Shown here: positions 34,491 through 45,728 of the stretch, in pieces | Position numbering within the stretch: position 1 is the stretch's first letter | How the letters are laid out: every line of letters starts with the position of its first letter | NCBI GenBank assembly: GCA_037956075.1 | Contig: CP138327.1 | Span: 62,001 to 126,000, forward strand | DNA length: 64,000 nucleotides | Source of the DNA: Catillopecten margaritatus gill symbiont | GTDB lineage: Bacteria; Pseudomonadota; Gammaproteobacteria; PS1; Pseudothioglobaceae | Direction: 5' to 3' | Position numbers and translations under genes: made by a program | Notes under the pieces: generated by a model | The model's database searches: none | What the model saw: the letters and a program-made list of their open reading frames with translations, nothing else | What the model was told of the DNA's origin: nothing

Positions 34491-35704
34491 TGACAACACC
34501 TACTTATATGGATTATTCTGCAACCACACCTGTTGACAAGCGGGTTGCAGATTTAATGATGAAATACTTGACGATGGATGGCGATTTTGGCAATCCAGCC
34601 TCTAACTCACATTATTACGGTTGGCAAGCGGATGATGCAGTGAAAAATGCCAGACAGCAAGTGGCAGATTTGATTAACGCAGATTCGAGAGAAATTGTTT
34701 GGACTTCGGGTGCGACGGAATCGGACAACTTGGCGATTAAGGGTATTGCGCATTTTTACAAGAAAAAAGGCAACCATATTATCACCCTAAAAACTGAGCA
34801 TAAGGCGGTATTAGACACTTGTCGTCAGCTTGAGCGAGAGGGTTATGAAGTTTCTTATTTAGACCCATTGCCGAACGGTTTGTTGGATTTGAATGTCTTA
34901 AAAGATGCCATTCGTGAAGAGACGATTTTGGTTTCTGTGATGCATGTGAATAATGAAATCGGCGTGATTCAAGATATTGAAGCAATTGGCATTGTTTGTC
35001 GTGAGCATAAAGTATTTTTCCATGTTGATGCCGCACAATCTGCGGGCAAAGTCGATATTGATGTGGCTACATTACCCGTTGACTTAATGAGTTTTTCAGC
35101 GCACAAAATCTACGGCCCTAAAGGCATCGGTGCGTTATATGTGCGTCGTAAACCTCGTGTGCGTTTAGAGGCACAAATGCACGGTGGTGGGCATGAGCGA
35201 GGTATGCGTTCAGGGACGCTTGCCACCCACCAAATCGTGGGTATGGGTGAAGCATTTGCAATTGCTAAGGCGGAAATGGCGGATGAAAATAAGAAAATTG
35301 GCATCTTACGAGACCGTTTATTGGCTGGTTTTACTGATATGGAAGAAGTGGTGATTAATGGCGATATGGAACACCGCATCGCTGGCAATCTCAACATCAG
35401 TTTCAACTATGTAGAAGGCGAATCGCTAATGATGGCAATCAACGACATCGCTGTTTCATCAGGCTCTGCCTGTACTTCTGCCAGTCTTGAACCCTCATAT
35501 GTACTTCGTGCATTAGGTTTAACAGACGAATTGGCACACTCATCCATTCGCTTTACCATCGGTCGTTACACCACAGAAGCCGATGTTGATAAAGCCATTG
35601 GTTTAGTGCGTGAGAAAGTAGAAAAATTACGCGACTTATCGCCATTATGGGATATGTTTAAAGACGGTATCGACTTGAGTAAGGTCGAATGGGCTGCACA
35701 TTAA
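34490..35704 (+). CDS. iscS: cysteine desulfurase IscS
   Basis: 404 residues. PLP enzyme that removes sulfur from cysteine and passes persulfide to IscU and to tRNA-thiolation proteins. PLP lysine in [12 protein letters not shown]; catalytic cysteine on the mobile loop in [24 protein letters not shown] contacts in [10 protein letters not shown]. Full length and coupled to iscR. Confidence 0.96.
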   Translation: MTTPTYMDYSATTPVDKRVADLMMKYLTMDGDFGNPASNSHYYGWQADDAVKNARQQVADLINADSREIVWTSGATESDNLAIKGIAHFYKKKGNHIITLKTEHKAVLDTCRQLEREGYEVSYLDPLPNGLLDLNVLKDAIREETILVSVMHVNNEIGVIQDIEAIGIVCREHKVFFHVDAAQSAGKVDIDVATLPVDLMSFSAHKIYGPKGIGALYVRRKPRVRLEAQMHGGGHERGMRSGTLATHQIVGMGEAFAIAKAEMADENKKIGILRDRLLAGFTDMEEVVINGDMEHRIAGNLNISFNYVEGESLMMAINDIAVSSGSACTSASLEPSYVLRALGLTDELAHSSIRFTIGRYTTEADVDKAIGLVREKVEKLRDLSPLWDMFKDGIDLSKVEWAAH

Positions 35705-35723
35705 TTAAAATAGGAGAAATAAA

Positions 35724-36101
35724 ATGGCATACGGTGAAAAGGTATTAGATCATTACGAAAACCCACGCAATGTAGGCGTTTTAGACAAGGACGCAAAAAA
35801 TGTAGGCACAGGGATGGTTGGCGCACCCGCTTGTGGCGATGTGATGCGTTTGCAAATCCAAGTGGATGATAACGGCGTGATTGAAGAAGCGAAATTCAAA
35901 ACTTACGGTTGCGGTTCTGCAATTGCATCCAGCTCGTTATTAACCGAATGGGTCAAGGGCAAAACTTTGGACGAAGCAGCACAAATCAAAAACACCGACC
36001 TAGCAGAAGAATTGGCATTACCGCCCGTAAAAGTGCATTGTTCGGTGTTGGCAGAGGACGCAATCAAGGCAGCCATTGCAGACATTAAAAGTAAAGCATA
36101 A
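35724..36101 (+). CDS. iscU: Fe-S cluster scaffold IscU
   Basis: 125 residues. The three cluster cysteines are C37 (APACGDVM), C63 ([11 protein letters not shown]) and C106 (VHCSVLA). LPPVK at 99-103 is the motif bound by the HscA chaperone, also encoded in this operon. A good Shine-Dalgarno (AGGAGA) precedes the ATG. Confidence 0.96.
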   Translation: MAYGEKVLDHYENPRNVGVLDKDAKNVGTGMVGAPACGDVMRLQIQVDDNGVIEEAKFKTYGCGSAIASSSLLTEWVKGKTLDEAAQIKNTDLAEELALPPVKVHCSVLAEDAIKAAIADIKSKA

Positions 36102-36112
36102 CTGTTAGAAAA

Positions 36113-36436
36113 ATGGCAATCACTCTGACAGATACTGCGGCAAACCGTGTTGTTGGTTTTTTAGCCAATCGTGGCTCGGGCATTGGTATTCGTCTTTCGG
36201 TACAAACCACAGGCTGTTCAGGTTTGGGTTACAACATAGAATTTGTTGATAATACCAACGACGACGACACCGTATTTGACGATAATGGCGTCAAAGTCAT
36301 CATTGATGCCAAAAGCTTGATTTATTTGGATGGCACCGAGGTAGATTTTGTCAAAGAGGGTTTGAATGAGGGCTTTGAGTTTAACAACCCAAATGCCAAA
36401 GCCGAATGTGGCTGTGGCGAATCATTCACGGTATAA
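36113..36436 (+). CDS. iscA: A-type Fe-S carrier IscA
   Basis: 107 residues. It carries clusters or iron to target apoproteins. The three conserved cysteines are C35 (TTGCSGLGY) and C99/C101 (ECGCGESF). The hscB ATG follows its stop with no gap. Confidence 0.95.
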   Translation: MAITLTDTAANRVVGFLANRGSGIGIRLSVQTTGCSGLGYNIEFVDNTNDDDTVFDDNGVKVIIDAKSLIYLDGTEVDFVKEGLNEGFEFNNPNAKAECGCGESFTV

Positions 36437-36949
36437 ATGCAAACTTATTTTGAGTTATTTGGGCTAGAGCCGAGTTTTGACATTGATGTATCGGTGTTAG
36501 AGCAGATTTATCAAACGCAAATCGCCAAGCATCACCCTGATAAATTTGTGGCTAAAAGCGAAAAAGAACAAACCCTTGCCTTGCAAAATACCTCATTAAT
36601 TAACACCGCTTTTGACACTTTAAAATCCCCATTACTGCGTGCCACCTACCTATTAGAGTTAAATGACATCAATGCTTTTGACGAAAAAGACACGCAAATG
36701 GATATGGATTTTTTAATGTCGCAAATTGAGTTAAGAGAGTCCCTAGAGGTAATAGAAAAAACAAAAGATGAAATGGATTTGGATGATTTTATTGAAAATA
36801 TTGGTAACAAAGTTGCACAAAATATTGATAAAATTAAGCAATCGTTTGAAATTAACGCATTGAGCGATATTAAAAATTTAGTGCGTGAATTGAAGTTTTA
36901 TACACAATTAAAAACACAAGCAAATCAATTAATGGATGAATTATTATGA
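36437..36949 (+). CDS. hscB: Fe-S cluster co-chaperone HscB (J-domain)
   Basis: 170 residues. The J-domain has the HPD signature (AKHHPDKF) that stimulates the HscA ATPase; the C-terminal three-helix part binds IscU. Usual family length. The stop overlaps the start of a small foreign gene by four bases. Confidence 0.94.
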   Translation: MQTYFELFGLEPSFDIDVSVLEQIYQTQIAKHHPDKFVAKSEKEQTLALQNTSLINTAFDTLKSPLLRATYLLELNDINAFDEKDTQMDMDFLMSQIELRESLEVIEKTKDEMDLDDFIENIGNKVAQNIDKIKQSFEINALSDIKNLVRELKFYTQLKTQANQLMDELL

Positions 36950-37122
36950 AAATACAATTTGATAAAAAAGAAAAGTCAATACTTGAGTTGGACGAACTAC
37001 TTAAAGGCGTTGGTAAAAATGCCCATATTGCTTATCAAAACGCTGTAAAGGAAAATGGCGACAATTTAAAAATGCATAAAGTATTTGAGCAAATTTCTGA
37101 GCAAAGTGCAAGATCCAGATAA
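36946..37122 (+). CDS. small protein, possible antitoxin of the following zeta-toxin-like gene
   Basis: 58 residues, starting MKIQFDKKEKSILELDELLK and ending EQSARSR. Charged, helical, no signal or membrane segment. It overlaps hscB by four bases (ATGA) and the next gene by one (TAATG), a layout typical of antitoxin-toxin pairs. I do not recognise its family; the antitoxin role is inference from size and position. Confidence 0.6.
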   Translation: MKIQFDKKEKSILELDELLKGVGKNAHIAYQNAVKENGDNLKMHKVFEQISEQSARSR

Positions 37123-37742
37123 TGAAAAAACCTGTCTTAACTATCATTGCTGGACCTAATGGTTCTGGAAAAACAACAATTACTGAGCAATTTTTGAAAT
37201 ATAAATGGTTAGAAGATGCCACTTATGTCAATCCAGATATTATTGCACAAGAAAAATTTGGTGGTTGGAATAGCAAAGAATCTTTTATCAAGGCAGCCAA
37301 TTACGCACAAGAAATCCGTGAAAATTGCATTAAAGATAAGAAAAGTTTGGTGTTTGAAACAGTATTTTCTACTGAAGAAAAGGTTGGTTTTATACAGCAG
37401 GCAATTGATGCAGGTTTTTTCATTCGTTTATTTTTTATCGCAACAACAGACCCAGCCATTAATGCTAAAAGAATTTCAGAAAGGGTAACAAAAGGAGGGC
37501 ACAGTGTCCCCCTTGACAAGATTATTAGCAGATATTATAAATCTATTGCTAATTGTGCAAAAATGGTTAATTTAGTCGATAGAGTTTATATCTATGATAA
37601 TTCTATTGATAATGCAGACCCTAAACTTATTTTTAGAGTTGAAAATAATCAAAATAATCAAGTTTTGAAAAGCTATGAAAATTTGTCTGATTGGACTAGA
37701 AGCATGGTTAATTGTGTTCATGCTTTAGGGCAATCAAAATAA
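37122..37742 (+). CDS. zeta-toxin-like P-loop kinase/ATPase
   Basis: 206 residues. Walker A GPNGSGKT at 11-18; the following features (YVNPDIIAQE, FETVFST, RISERVTKGGHSVP, ISRYYKS) match the zeta-toxin/predicted ABC-type ATPase family. Zeta toxins phosphorylate UDP-N-acetylglucosamine; many chromosomal relatives have unknown substrates. With the 58-residue partner it is inserted between hscB and hscA, two genes that normally touch. Confidence 0.82.
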   Translation: MKKPVLTIIAGPNGSGKTTITEQFLKYKWLEDATYVNPDIIAQEKFGGWNSKESFIKAANYAQEIRENCIKDKKSLVFETVFSTEEKVGFIQQAIDAGFFIRLFFIATTDPAINAKRISERVTKGGHSVPLDKIISRYYKSIANCAKMVNLVDRVYIYDNSIDNADPKLIFRVENNQNNQVLKSYENLSDWTRSMVNCVHALGQSK

Positions 37743-37778
37743 ATGACTCATTAACAACCAACCATTAACAATTAAAAA

Positions 37779-39629
37779 ATGGCACTATTACAAATCTCAG
37801 AACCCGGGCAAGCAACCGCCCCCCATCAGCATAAATTAGCGATTGGGATAGACCTAGGCACTACTAATTCATTAGTGGCAACGGTGCAAAGTGGTGAAAG
37901 CAGAGTATTGACGGATGAAAATAATCAGGCAATTTTGCCATCGGTGGTGCATTGTGGTGAGGGTAATAAACTCACGGTAGGCTGTGATGCTTGTCCGTAT
38001 GCGAAAACTGATCCGACTAATACCATTGTCTCGGTAAAGCGTTTTATGGGGCTGGGGTATCAAGAAGTTAAAGACTTCAAAAATTGCCCTTATGACTTAG
38101 TGGAAAATGGCAATAATGTGCAGTTTCACACGGCAATGGGCGATTTGTCAGCGGTGGAGATTTCTTCAAGTATTTTAAACAGTCTAAAGCAGCGTGCCGA
38201 AGATGCTTTAGGGGGTGAACTGATGGGTGCGGTGATTACCGTGCCTGCGTATTTTAACGATGCACAGCGACAAGCCACCAAGGATGCAGCAACCTTAGCG
38301 GGGCTTAATACTCTGAGATTATTAAATGAGCCAACAGCGGCAGCGGTGGCTTACGGTTTAGAATCGGGTGAAGAGGGGGTTCATGCTATTTATGATTTGG
38401 GTGGCGGTACTTTTGATATTTCTATTTTGAGTTTTCAAAAGGGGGTTTTTAAAGTGCTTTCCACGGGCGGCGATTCTGCTTTGGGTGGCGATGATTTTGA
38501 CCAGTTGATTATTGATGATTGTATTGAATCGTTAAAACTTGGAAAACTCACCCCAACACAAATGCAAAAAATCAAGCAATTTGCCCGTATCGCAAAGGAA
38601 ACTTTGAGCACTAATGATTTTGCCGAATTTAACTGTGTAGAAGCACCGTATCGCATTTCTAAAGAAAAATTTGAAATCCTGTCTAAAGCACTCATCAAGC
38701 GTACTTTATTGTTAGTAAAGCGTGCCGTTAGAGATGCAGAAATTGAGATGAATGACATTAAAGACATTGTTATGGTGGGCGGTTCAACACGGATGCCATT
38801 GGTGAGAACGATGGTCGGTGATTTATTTAAAAAACCCGTTTTATGCTCCATCAATCCAGACGAAGTCGTTGCCAAAGGTGCCGCTATTCAGGCAAATTTA
38901 TTAGCGGGCAATAAGTCGCAGGATGAAATGTTATTATTGGATGTTTTACCTTTGTCATTAGGTCTAGAGACAATGGGCAGCTTGGTGGAAAAAATCGTGC
39001 ATCGCAATACCACCATCCCCATTACTCGCGCACAAGAATTTACTACTTTCAAAGATGGACAAACGGCGATGAGCGTTCATGTTTTACAAGGTGAACGCGA
39101 GTTGGTGGCAGATTGTCGTTCACTCGGTAAGTTTGAACTGCGAGGTATTCCACCAATGGTAGCAGGCAACGCCCGTATTCGGGTAGAGTTTCAAGTCGAT
39201 GCCGATGGCTTATTATCCGTTAGTGCCACCGAAGAAACTTCGGGCGTAAAAGCCGATGTTACCATTAAGCCTTCTTATGGTCTGAGCGACGGCGAGATGG
39301 AAAAGATGCTGAAAGACTCTATTTTATTTGCTAAAGACGATATTGAAGCCCGACAATTACATGAAATGCAAGTAGAAGCCGACCGAACTCTTGAGGCGAT
39401 TGATTCTGCCCTTGCTAAAGACAAACAAATGCTTGATAAGGCGATGATTGACGATATTATGCATGCCCGAGCAGAGTTAGAAGCAGTTGCTCAATCAAAC
39501 AACGAAAAAATGATTAAAGAAAAAATGGAAAACCTTGAAGCAGTGAGCACCAAATTCGTAGAAATGCGAATGAATACCACCATTGCTAAAGCAATGCAAG
39601 GTCATAATGTAGAAGAATTTAAGGAGTAG
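37779..39629 (+). CDS. hscA: Fe-S assembly Hsp70 chaperone HscA
   Basis: 616 residues. N-terminal actin-like ATPase ([57 protein letters not shown]), linker [14 protein letters not shown], then the substrate-binding domain that recognises the IscU LPPVK motif. Full length, with no frameshift after the toxin insertion upstream. Confidence 0.95.
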   Translation: MALLQISEPGQATAPHQHKLAIGIDLGTTNSLVATVQSGESRVLTDENNQAILPSVVHCGEGNKLTVGCDACPYAKTDPTNTIVSVKRFMGLGYQEVKDFKNCPYDLVENGNNVQFHTAMGDLSAVEISSSILNSLKQRAEDALGGELMGAVITVPAYFNDAQRQATKDAATLAGLNTLRLLNEPTAAAVAYGLESGEEGVHAIYDLGGGTFDISILSFQKGVFKVLSTGGDSALGGDDFDQLIIDDCIESLKLGKLTPTQMQKIKQFARIAKETLSTNDFAEFNCVEAPYRISKEKFEILSKALIKRTLLLVKRAVRDAEIEMNDIKDIVMVGGSTRMPLVRTMVGDLFKKPVLCSINPDEVVAKGAAIQANLLAGNKSQDEMLLLDVLPLSLGLETMGSLVEKIVHRNTTIPITRAQEFTTFKDGQTAMSVHVLQGERELVADCRSLGKFELRGIPPMVAGNARIRVEFQVDADGLLSVSATEETSGVKADVTIKPSYGLSDGEMEKMLKDSILFAKDDIEARQLHEMQVEADRTLEAIDSALAKDKQMLDKAMIDDIMHARAELEAVAQSNNEKMIKEKMENLEAVSTKFVEMRMNTTIAKAMQGHNVEEFKE

Positions 39630-39634
39630 AAAAA

Positions 39635-39973
39635 ATGCCACAAATGATTATCTTACCACACGAAGATTTATGCCCAGAAGGTGCTGTTCTTGAAGTTGAA
39701 AACGGCACTAGCGTATGTCGAGCAATGCTTGCCAATCACATCGAAATCGAACACGCTTGCGAAATGTCAAACGCCTGCACCACTTGCCACATCTATATTC
39801 GTGAAGGCTTTGATAGCCTCGAAGAATCCGATGAAATCGAAGATGATTTACTCGACAAAGCCTGGGGTTTAGACCCCGACTCTCGCCTTTCTTGTCAGGC
39901 AGTGATGGGCAACACAGATTTAGTCATCGAAATTCCAAAATACACCATTAATCAAGTCTCCGAAAATCACTAA
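39635..39973 (+). CDS. fdx: Isc-type [2Fe-2S] ferredoxin
   Basis: 112 residues. Electron donor to cluster assembly. Ligands C42, C48, C51 and C87 (HACEMSNACTTCHIY, SCQAVMG) are in the adrenodoxin-like spacing. Last gene of the isc operon, closed by the terminator at 39981-40013. Confidence 0.95.
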   Translation: MPQMIILPHEDLCPEGAVLEVENGTSVCRAMLANHIEIEHACEMSNACTTCHIYIREGFDSLEESDEIEDDLLDKAWGLDPDSRLSCQAVMGNTDLVIEIPKYTINQVSENH

Positions 39974-39980
39974 AGACAAT

Positions 39981-40013
39981 ATAAGTTACACGGGCCTTGC
40001 CCGTGTAACTTAT
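39981..40013. terminator. bidirectional terminator between fdx and the convergent 142-residue gene
   Basis: A perfect 15-bp stem (ATAAGTTACACGGGC with its complement, loop CTT), extendable to 18 bp by flanking A/T pairs, and followed by T runs on both sides. It overlaps the last codons of the - strand gene. Confidence 0.92.
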
Positions 40014-40438
40014 ATTTTTAAAAACTTGGATATAAAGTTTTTATTTTCTACAGTTGGGGCAAACTTTTCTATCACATCTTGGGGTTTGGTTTTAGAGAGT
40101 AGCCATTGCGGAATAGGCGGATTTTCACTACTACCACAGGCTTTTCCTAAGTTATTCGGGTGGAATATTTTAACAAAAGTGGGGTTTTCTAAATCATCTG
40201 CATAGACAATCCCACAATAGCGTTCCTTATGCTCAGTTTTGAGTGTGTCGTGGATATGGGTTAATTTTTTTGACAACTCGTCAGCACCGATTGTTTTCTG
40301 TGGCACAGGCGATAAAGTATCGTAAAAATACCAATCATTGGTAGGCTCGGTAATTAATTTTCCCAGTAACGCATCGCAATCGTCCCATTGCATAATACCA
40401 ATGAAACGACCTTGAAACTCTGTTAAATAATTACTCAA
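40010..40438 (-). CDS. hypothetical protein
   Basis: 142 residues, no signal peptide or membrane segment, one Cys in KACGSSENPP. I do not recognise a family. Its start overlaps the stop of mrp by 8 bases, so it is cotranscribed with and perhaps translationally coupled to this Fe-S carrier gene. Its stop codon lies inside the shared terminator stem. Confidence 0.75.
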   Translation of the reverse strand: MSNYLTEFQGRFIGIMQWDDCDALLGKLITEPTNDWYFYDTLSPVPQKTIGADELSKKLTHIHDTLKTEHKERYCGIVYADDLENPTFVKIFHPNNLGKACGSSENPPIPQWLLSKTKPQDVIEKFAPTVENKNFISKFLKI

Positions 40439-41501
40439 TCGTAATACTTGGGAAAGCGCCGAGGGCTTTGTCTTGCAAGGTTAGTTTTGCGGATACTTTT
40501 TTGGCAATTTCTTTGTAGATTTCTGATACTCTGCCGTCTGGGTCTTTGGCAACAGTCGGCGTGCCTTCATCGACATCGGTTCTAATGTCGATTTCTAAAG
40601 GTAGGGCGCCAAGAAAGTTGACATCGGCATCTTTTGCCATTGATTGACCACCACCAACACCGAAGATAGCCTCTTCATGTCCGCATTCTGAGCAGATGTG
40701 CAGAGACATATTTTCAACGATGCCAAGAATTGGAATGTTAACTTTTTCAAACATTTTCAAGCCTTTTTTCGCATCTAAAAGGGCAATGTCTTGTGGAGTT
40801 GTAACAATCACGGAGCCACTCACAGGGATTTTTTGCGACAAAGTCAGCTGCGTGTCGCCTGTGCCTGGTGGCAGGTCGATAATCATATAATCAACCCCAC
40901 GCCACAGTGTATCACGCAACATTTGCTCTAACGCCTGGGTTACCATAGGGCCACGCCAAATCATTGGATTGTCTTCGTCAACTAAATAGCCGATTGACAT
41001 AGATTGCATGCCATGGCCTAAAATTGGTAGTAGTTTACCTTCGCCTGTGGTTTCGGGCTTCAGCTTAGAAACACCCAGCATTCTTGGCTGAGAAGGACCA
41101 TAAATATCCGCATCTAAAATCGCAACTTTTGCACCTTCTGCTTGCAAAGCAAGGGCGAGATTAACCGTTGTGGTGGATTTACCCACGCCACCCTTGCCTG
41201 AAGCAACAGCGATAATATTTTTAACCTCTGGCAATACATCCACACCTTTTTGGGTAGAATATTTGGCGATTTTTGTGTCAATATTAACCGTTGCATCACT
41301 GATGCCTGCATCTGCTAGGGCAGAGATAATCGCATCAGTCAACTCTTGATGATAACTTTGTGCTGGGTAACTAAGCAGGATATTAACCACCACTTTATCG
41401 CCTTTAATTTCAATACTATCCGCTACAATTCCTTGCTCGGTGTATTTATCGGTAACGCTTGCAAGAATATTTTCGATGTTGTCTTGGGTTAAATCTGCCA
41501 T
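40431..41501 (-). CDS. apbC: Mrp/ApbC-family P-loop Fe-S cluster carrier ATPase
   Basis: 356 residues from the ATG at 41501, which has a GGA upstream; a TTG four codons earlier is weaker. N-terminal MIP18/DUF59-like domain (~1-95), then ParA/Mrp ATPase with the deviant Walker A GKGGVGKSTT and DLPPGTGD. The CxxC in HICSECGHE binds a bridging cluster in a dimer. Near the isc operon, in line with delivery of clusters to apoproteins. Confidence 0.93.
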   Translation of the reverse strand: MADLTQDNIENILASVTDKYTEQGIVADSIEIKGDKVVVNILLSYPAQSYHQELTDAIISALADAGISDATVNIDTKIAKYSTQKGVDVLPEVKNIIAVASGKGGVGKSTTTVNLALALQAEGAKVAILDADIYGPSQPRMLGVSKLKPETTGEGKLLPILGHGMQSMSIGYLVDEDNPMIWRGPMVTQALEQMLRDTLWRGVDYMIIDLPPGTGDTQLTLSQKIPVSGSVIVTTPQDIALLDAKKGLKMFEKVNIPILGIVENMSLHICSECGHEEAIFGVGGGQSMAKDADVNFLGALPLEIDIRTDVDEGTPTVAKDPDGRVSEIYKEIAKKVSAKLTLQDKALGAFPSITIE

Positions 41502-41569
41502 CGGTCTGTCCAATTAAGTAAAATACGCTATTTTATCGCATAACCATACAATATAACCTCAATATTAAT

Positions 41570-43201
41570 ATGACAACAAGAAAAATCCTCGTTACCTCCG
41601 CACTGCCTTATGCTAATGGCGAAATCCATCTCGGGCATTTATTGGAATATATTCAAACTGATATTTGGGTGCGTTTTCAAAAAATGATGGGCAATGAGTG
41701 CCATTTCGTTTGTGCCGATGATGCACACGGCACGCCGATTATGCTGAAAGCCGATGAACTTGGCATTACCCCAGAGGCATTAATTGAGGGCGTGAGTGAA
41801 CGACATCAAGCAGATTTTAAAGAATTTTCGATTGGTTTTAGTCAATACTATTCGACTCATTCGCAAGAAAATAAAGACATTTCAGCGGATATTTATAATA
41901 AACTGAATGACCGTGGTTTTATCAAAACACGCACCATTTCTCAGGCATTTGACCCTGAGAAAAAGATGTTCTTGCCCGATAGATTTATTAAAGGAGATTG
42001 CCCAAAATGCGGTGCAGAAGGGCAATATGGCGACAACTGCGAAGTTTGTGGTGCGACTTATTCACCGACTGAACTTAAAAATGCCAAATCTGCCGTTTCA
42101 GGTGCAACGCCGATTACCAAAGATTCTGAACATTATTTCTTTGATTTACCCCAATTTGAAGCACAACTAAAAGAATGGACCAACGCAGGGCATTTACAAG
42201 ACGAAATCAGCAATAAACTCGCTGAATGGTTTGAGCAAGGTTTGCAACAATGGGACATTTCTCGTGATGCGCCGTATTTTGGTTTTCAAATTCCAGGCGT
42301 TGAAGGCAAGTATTTTTATGTATGGTTGGACGCACCGATTGGCTATATGGCCAGTTTCAAAAAATTATGTACAACGCAAGGCATTGATTTTGATGAATAC
42401 TTTAACAAAGATTCAAAAACTGAATTGTATCATTTTATCGGTAAAGACATTGTTTATTTCCACGCACTGTTCTGGCCAGCAATGTTGATGGGCGCTGATT
42501 ACCGCATGCCAACAGCAGTTTTTGCACACGGATTTTTAACGGTGAACGGGCAAAAAATGAGCAAGTCTCGCGGCACTTTCATTCAAGCACGCACTTATTT
42601 AGATAATCTAAATCCTGAATGTTTACGCTATTATTACGCCTACAAACTTTCCGCTAAAATTGATGACATTGACCTTAATTTAGAAGATTTTAAACAACGA
42701 GTGAATTCTGATTTGGTCGGAAAAGTGGTCAACATCGCCTCTCGCAGTGCAGGTTTTGTCGTCAAGAAATTCGATAAAACCCTGTCTGCCTATGCGATTG
42801 AAGGTGATTTATACAACGAATTTGTTGCCAAAGGTGATGACATCGCCAAACTGTACGAAGCCCGTCAATACAGCCAAGCCATGCGTGAAATTATGAAACT
42901 CGCCGACAAAGCCAATCAATACATCGATGAACACAAACCTTGGCAAATGATTAAAGAAGAAGGTAAAGAGGCGCAAGTTCATGATGTAACTTCACTCGCC
43001 CTCAATTTATTTAGAGTGCTAATAACTTACTTAAAGCCCGTTTTGCCAACAACGGCAAAGCAAGCAGAAGAGTTTTTAAATGTTGACACTCTAACTTGGG
43101 ATGCTTTAAAACACCCACTAACCAAGCATAAAATCAATAAATTCAAACCTTTAATGTCGCGCATTGAAGACGAGCAAATTGCCGCAGTAATTGAGGCATA
43201 A
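41570..43201 (+). CDS. metG: methionyl-tRNA synthetase
   Basis: 543 residues. Class I synthetase with the HIGH-type motif [14 protein letters not shown] in [11 protein letters not shown], and a zinc knuckle CPKC...CEVC (about 145-161). It ends after the anticodon-binding helical domain and lacks the C-terminal dimerisation (Arc1p/EMAP-like) domain of E. coli MetG; shorter MetG forms are known to be active. Confidence 0.95.
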   Translation: MTTRKILVTSALPYANGEIHLGHLLEYIQTDIWVRFQKMMGNECHFVCADDAHGTPIMLKADELGITPEALIEGVSERHQADFKEFSIGFSQYYSTHSQENKDISADIYNKLNDRGFIKTRTISQAFDPEKKMFLPDRFIKGDCPKCGAEGQYGDNCEVCGATYSPTELKNAKSAVSGATPITKDSEHYFFDLPQFEAQLKEWTNAGHLQDEISNKLAEWFEQGLQQWDISRDAPYFGFQIPGVEGKYFYVWLDAPIGYMASFKKLCTTQGIDFDEYFNKDSKTELYHFIGKDIVYFHALFWPAMLMGADYRMPTAVFAHGFLTVNGQKMSKSRGTFIQARTYLDNLNPECLRYYYAYKLSAKIDDIDLNLEDFKQRVNSDLVGKVVNIASRSAGFVVKKFDKTLSAYAIEGDLYNEFVAKGDDIAKLYEARQYSQAMREIMKLADKANQYIDEHKPWQMIKEEGKEAQVHDVTSLALNLFRVLITYLKPVLPTTAKQAEEFLNVDTLTWDALKHPLTKHKINKFKPLMSRIEDEQIAAVIEA

Positions 43202-43313
43202 AAACAAACTGCATAAGTGCAGTCGAAGGGTATTTTTTACTTTATAAGGTTCCTCGGTTAGCACTCGGAATGACATCCATTAGTCAATAAAAACAAGTAA
43301 AATACGCATCTTC

Positions 43314-43398
43314 GGAGAGATGTCAGAGCGGTTTAATTTGCTCGCTTGGAAAGCGGGTGTACCTCACGGTACCGAGGGTTCGAATCCCTCTCTCTCCA
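43314..43398 (+). tRNA. tRNA-Ser (anticodon GGA)
   Basis: Acceptor stem GGAGAGA pairs with TCTCTCC at 43391-43397. Anticodon loop CTTGGAAAG gives GGA, reading UCC/UCU. It has a long variable arm (TGTACCTCACGGTACC) and a T-loop GGTTCGAATCC. CCA is encoded (43399-43401). Confidence 0.96.
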
Positions 43399-43471
43399 CC
43401 AAATTATCGGCACTTTGACAAATCCGACCCATTGAAAACGGGTCGGATTTGTTATTTTAAATTTTAAAACT

Positions 43472-45406
43472 ATGATGAATTTGACACCAAACTTCAAACC
43501 AACAGATATTGTTAAAACCATTCAGTCTTTAACCGAAAAAGGTTTAAAGGTGGTGAATGAAGCCGCTCAAGGGAAAACTTGGGCAGAAGTTGTTGAGCCA
43601 ATGGATCGGTTTGAATTTGAATTTGGGCTGTATGATAATGTCAATTCGCATCTAAACGAAGTGGCGTTCAGTGAGGAATTTAATGCGGAATATGAAAAAA
43701 CCTTGCCATTGATTACCAATTTTTATACCGAAATTAGTAGCAATAAGGCGTTGTATCAGGCATATAAAAATCTTTTAAATATCGATTTAGATACGCAACA
43801 AACTTATATTATCAAAGAAGCTATTAAGGGTTTTGAACGCTCTGGCGTTGGGTTAGAGGGTGAAGCGTTGAAGCGATTTAAAGCAATTAAAGAGCGGTTG
43901 AGCATTCTAAAAAATCAATTTTCTAAAAACAGTTTGTTGGCGACCAATGAATGGAAGAAAATTGTGAGTAAAGAAGATTTAGCGGGTTATGATGAGGATA
44001 AATTGGCTAAAGTTAAGACCAGTGAGGGGTATGAGTTAAGTTTACAAGTGCCAATTTATACGGATGTGATGGCGTATGCGGATAATCGTGATTTGCGTGA
44101 AGAGGTTTATAAGGCTTATGTTTCTCGTGCTTCTGAGGTGGGGATTACGGATAAAAAATTTGATAATAAATCGACAATGGATGAGATTTTGGCATTGCGT
44201 CAAGAAATGTCGGAGATTTTTGGCTTTGAAAATTATGCGCAATATTCTATTGCTGCCAAAATGGTGGAATCTGAGCAACAAGTTGTGGATTTTTTAGAAG
44301 AGTTGGTGGCGCAGGCAAGGCCACAGGCAGAGCAAGAGTTAGCGGAGTTAAAAGACTTTGCAGGGGTTGATTTAATGCCATGGGATTTGGGGTATTACGC
44401 CGAAAAACTCAAAGTCAAAAAATTCGGCTTTAAACAGTCTGATTTAACTCCTTATTTCCCCGAAAACCAAGTGTTAGAAGGGTTATTTACCACGATTGAA
44501 AATTTGTATCAAATTAAGATTAATAGGGTTGATGAAACAACCTATCATCAAGATGTGCGTGTTTTAGATATTAGCAATAAAGCAGGTTTAGTTGGGCGTA
44601 TTTATCTTGATGTGTATGCCCGAGAAGGCAAACGAGGTGGGGCATGGATGGCAGATTATCAGCCATTAATGGGCGATAACAAACCGATAGCCTTTGTAGT
44701 TTGCAATCTTAATTCACCCACCAAAGGCAAACCTGCCTTATTTGAATTTGACGAAATTGTTACCATTTTCCATGAGTTTGGACATGCGCTACATCACATA
44801 CTTACCAAGGTTGAATACCCTTCTGCATCAGGTATTTCAGGGGTTCCTTGGGACGGTGTGGAGTTACCCAGTCAGTATATGGAGTTTTTTTGCTACGAAA
44901 AATCTGTGGTTAAATTACTTTCTAAACATTGGAAAACGGGCGAATCTTTGCCAGATGATTTATACGATAAACTGATTGCTGCTAAAAACTTTCAATCGGC
45001 ACTTGGGCTGTTGCGCCAATGTGAGTTTTCACTCTGGGACATAAAAACTCATACAACCAATCAAGACACTTACGCTGTTTTAGATGAAATTAAAAAGGCG
45101 ACCGCATTGATACCTGCCATTGACAGCAATCGTTTTTTAAATACTTTTGAGCATATATTTAACGGGGGTTATGCCGCAGGATATTTCAGTTACAAATGGG
45201 CAGAAGTGTTGGCAGCCGATGCTTATTATTATGTCAAATCTCAGGGGGGTATTGGCTCACAGGCATCAAAGGACTTTATGCACAATATTTTAGAGGTGGG
45301 TGGCAGTGCGGATTTTATGCAACAATACTTTAAATTTAGAGGAGAAAAACCTTCTACTAAGGCGTTACTTGAGTCTAATGGCATTGTTTATATTAGAAAA
45401 CACTGA
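43472..45406 (+). CDS. prlC: oligopeptidase A (M3 metallopeptidase)
   Basis: 644 residues. Zinc site HEFGHALHH, with the downstream glutamate within the following helix region (GVPWDGVELPSQYMEFF). Thimet-oligopeptidase fold, helical throughout. It degrades cytoplasmic peptides such as cleaved signal peptides. Confidence 0.94.
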   Translation: MMNLTPNFKPTDIVKTIQSLTEKGLKVVNEAAQGKTWAEVVEPMDRFEFEFGLYDNVNSHLNEVAFSEEFNAEYEKTLPLITNFYTEISSNKALYQAYKNLLNIDLDTQQTYIIKEAIKGFERSGVGLEGEALKRFKAIKERLSILKNQFSKNSLLATNEWKKIVSKEDLAGYDEDKLAKVKTSEGYELSLQVPIYTDVMAYADNRDLREEVYKAYVSRASEVGITDKKFDNKSTMDEILALRQEMSEIFGFENYAQYSIAAKMVESEQQVVDFLEELVAQARPQAEQELAELKDFAGVDLMPWDLGYYAEKLKVKKFGFKQSDLTPYFPENQVLEGLFTTIENLYQIKINRVDETTYHQDVRVLDISNKAGLVGRIYLDVYAREGKRGGAWMADYQPLMGDNKPIAFVVCNLNSPTKGKPALFEFDEIVTIFHEFGHALHHILTKVEYPSASGISGVPWDGVELPSQYMEFFCYEKSVVKLLSKHWKTGESLPDDLYDKLIAAKNFQSALGLLRQCEFSLWDIKTHTTNQDTYAVLDEIKKATALIPAIDSNRFLNTFEHIFNGGYAAGYFSYKWAEVLAADAYYYVKSQGGIGSQASKDFMHNILEVGGSADFMQQYFKFRGEKPSTKALLESNGIVYIRKH

Positions 45407-45467
45407 TACTTATAAATAAAAAACGGGTAAAATCATTACTTTTAAATTTATGTAACAGGGTTTTAAT

Positions 45468-45701
45468 ATGATTAAGTTTTTAATAGGTGTTATTGTAGCA
45501 TTGGCATTGATTGGTGGTGCGATTCAATTTAAAGCAACAGATAAGGATTGGTCTTTGGTGGTTGATAAAGAAGTGGCGCTAAGCAGTGTAAAGACAGGTG
45601 CTATTAAACTTTACGATATTACCAATGCATTGATTGCCGACTTTAGAAAAACTGAAAAGAGCGAGGAAGTTTCAACGCCAGTAGTAGATCCAAAAAAGTA
45701 A
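45468..45701 (+). CDS. small membrane-anchored protein, unknown function
   Basis: 77 residues. One N-terminal membrane segment (FLIGVIVALALIGGAIQF, ~4-21) followed by a soluble, acidic tail with a Glu/Lys-rich C-terminus. No family recognised. Own terminator downstream. Confidence 0.7.
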   Translation: MIKFLIGVIVALALIGGAIQFKATDKDWSLVVDKEVALSSVKTGAIKLYDITNALIADFRKTEKSEEVSTPVVDPKK

Positions 45702-45728
45702 TCTCAAATTAAATTTTTAAGCACTAAA

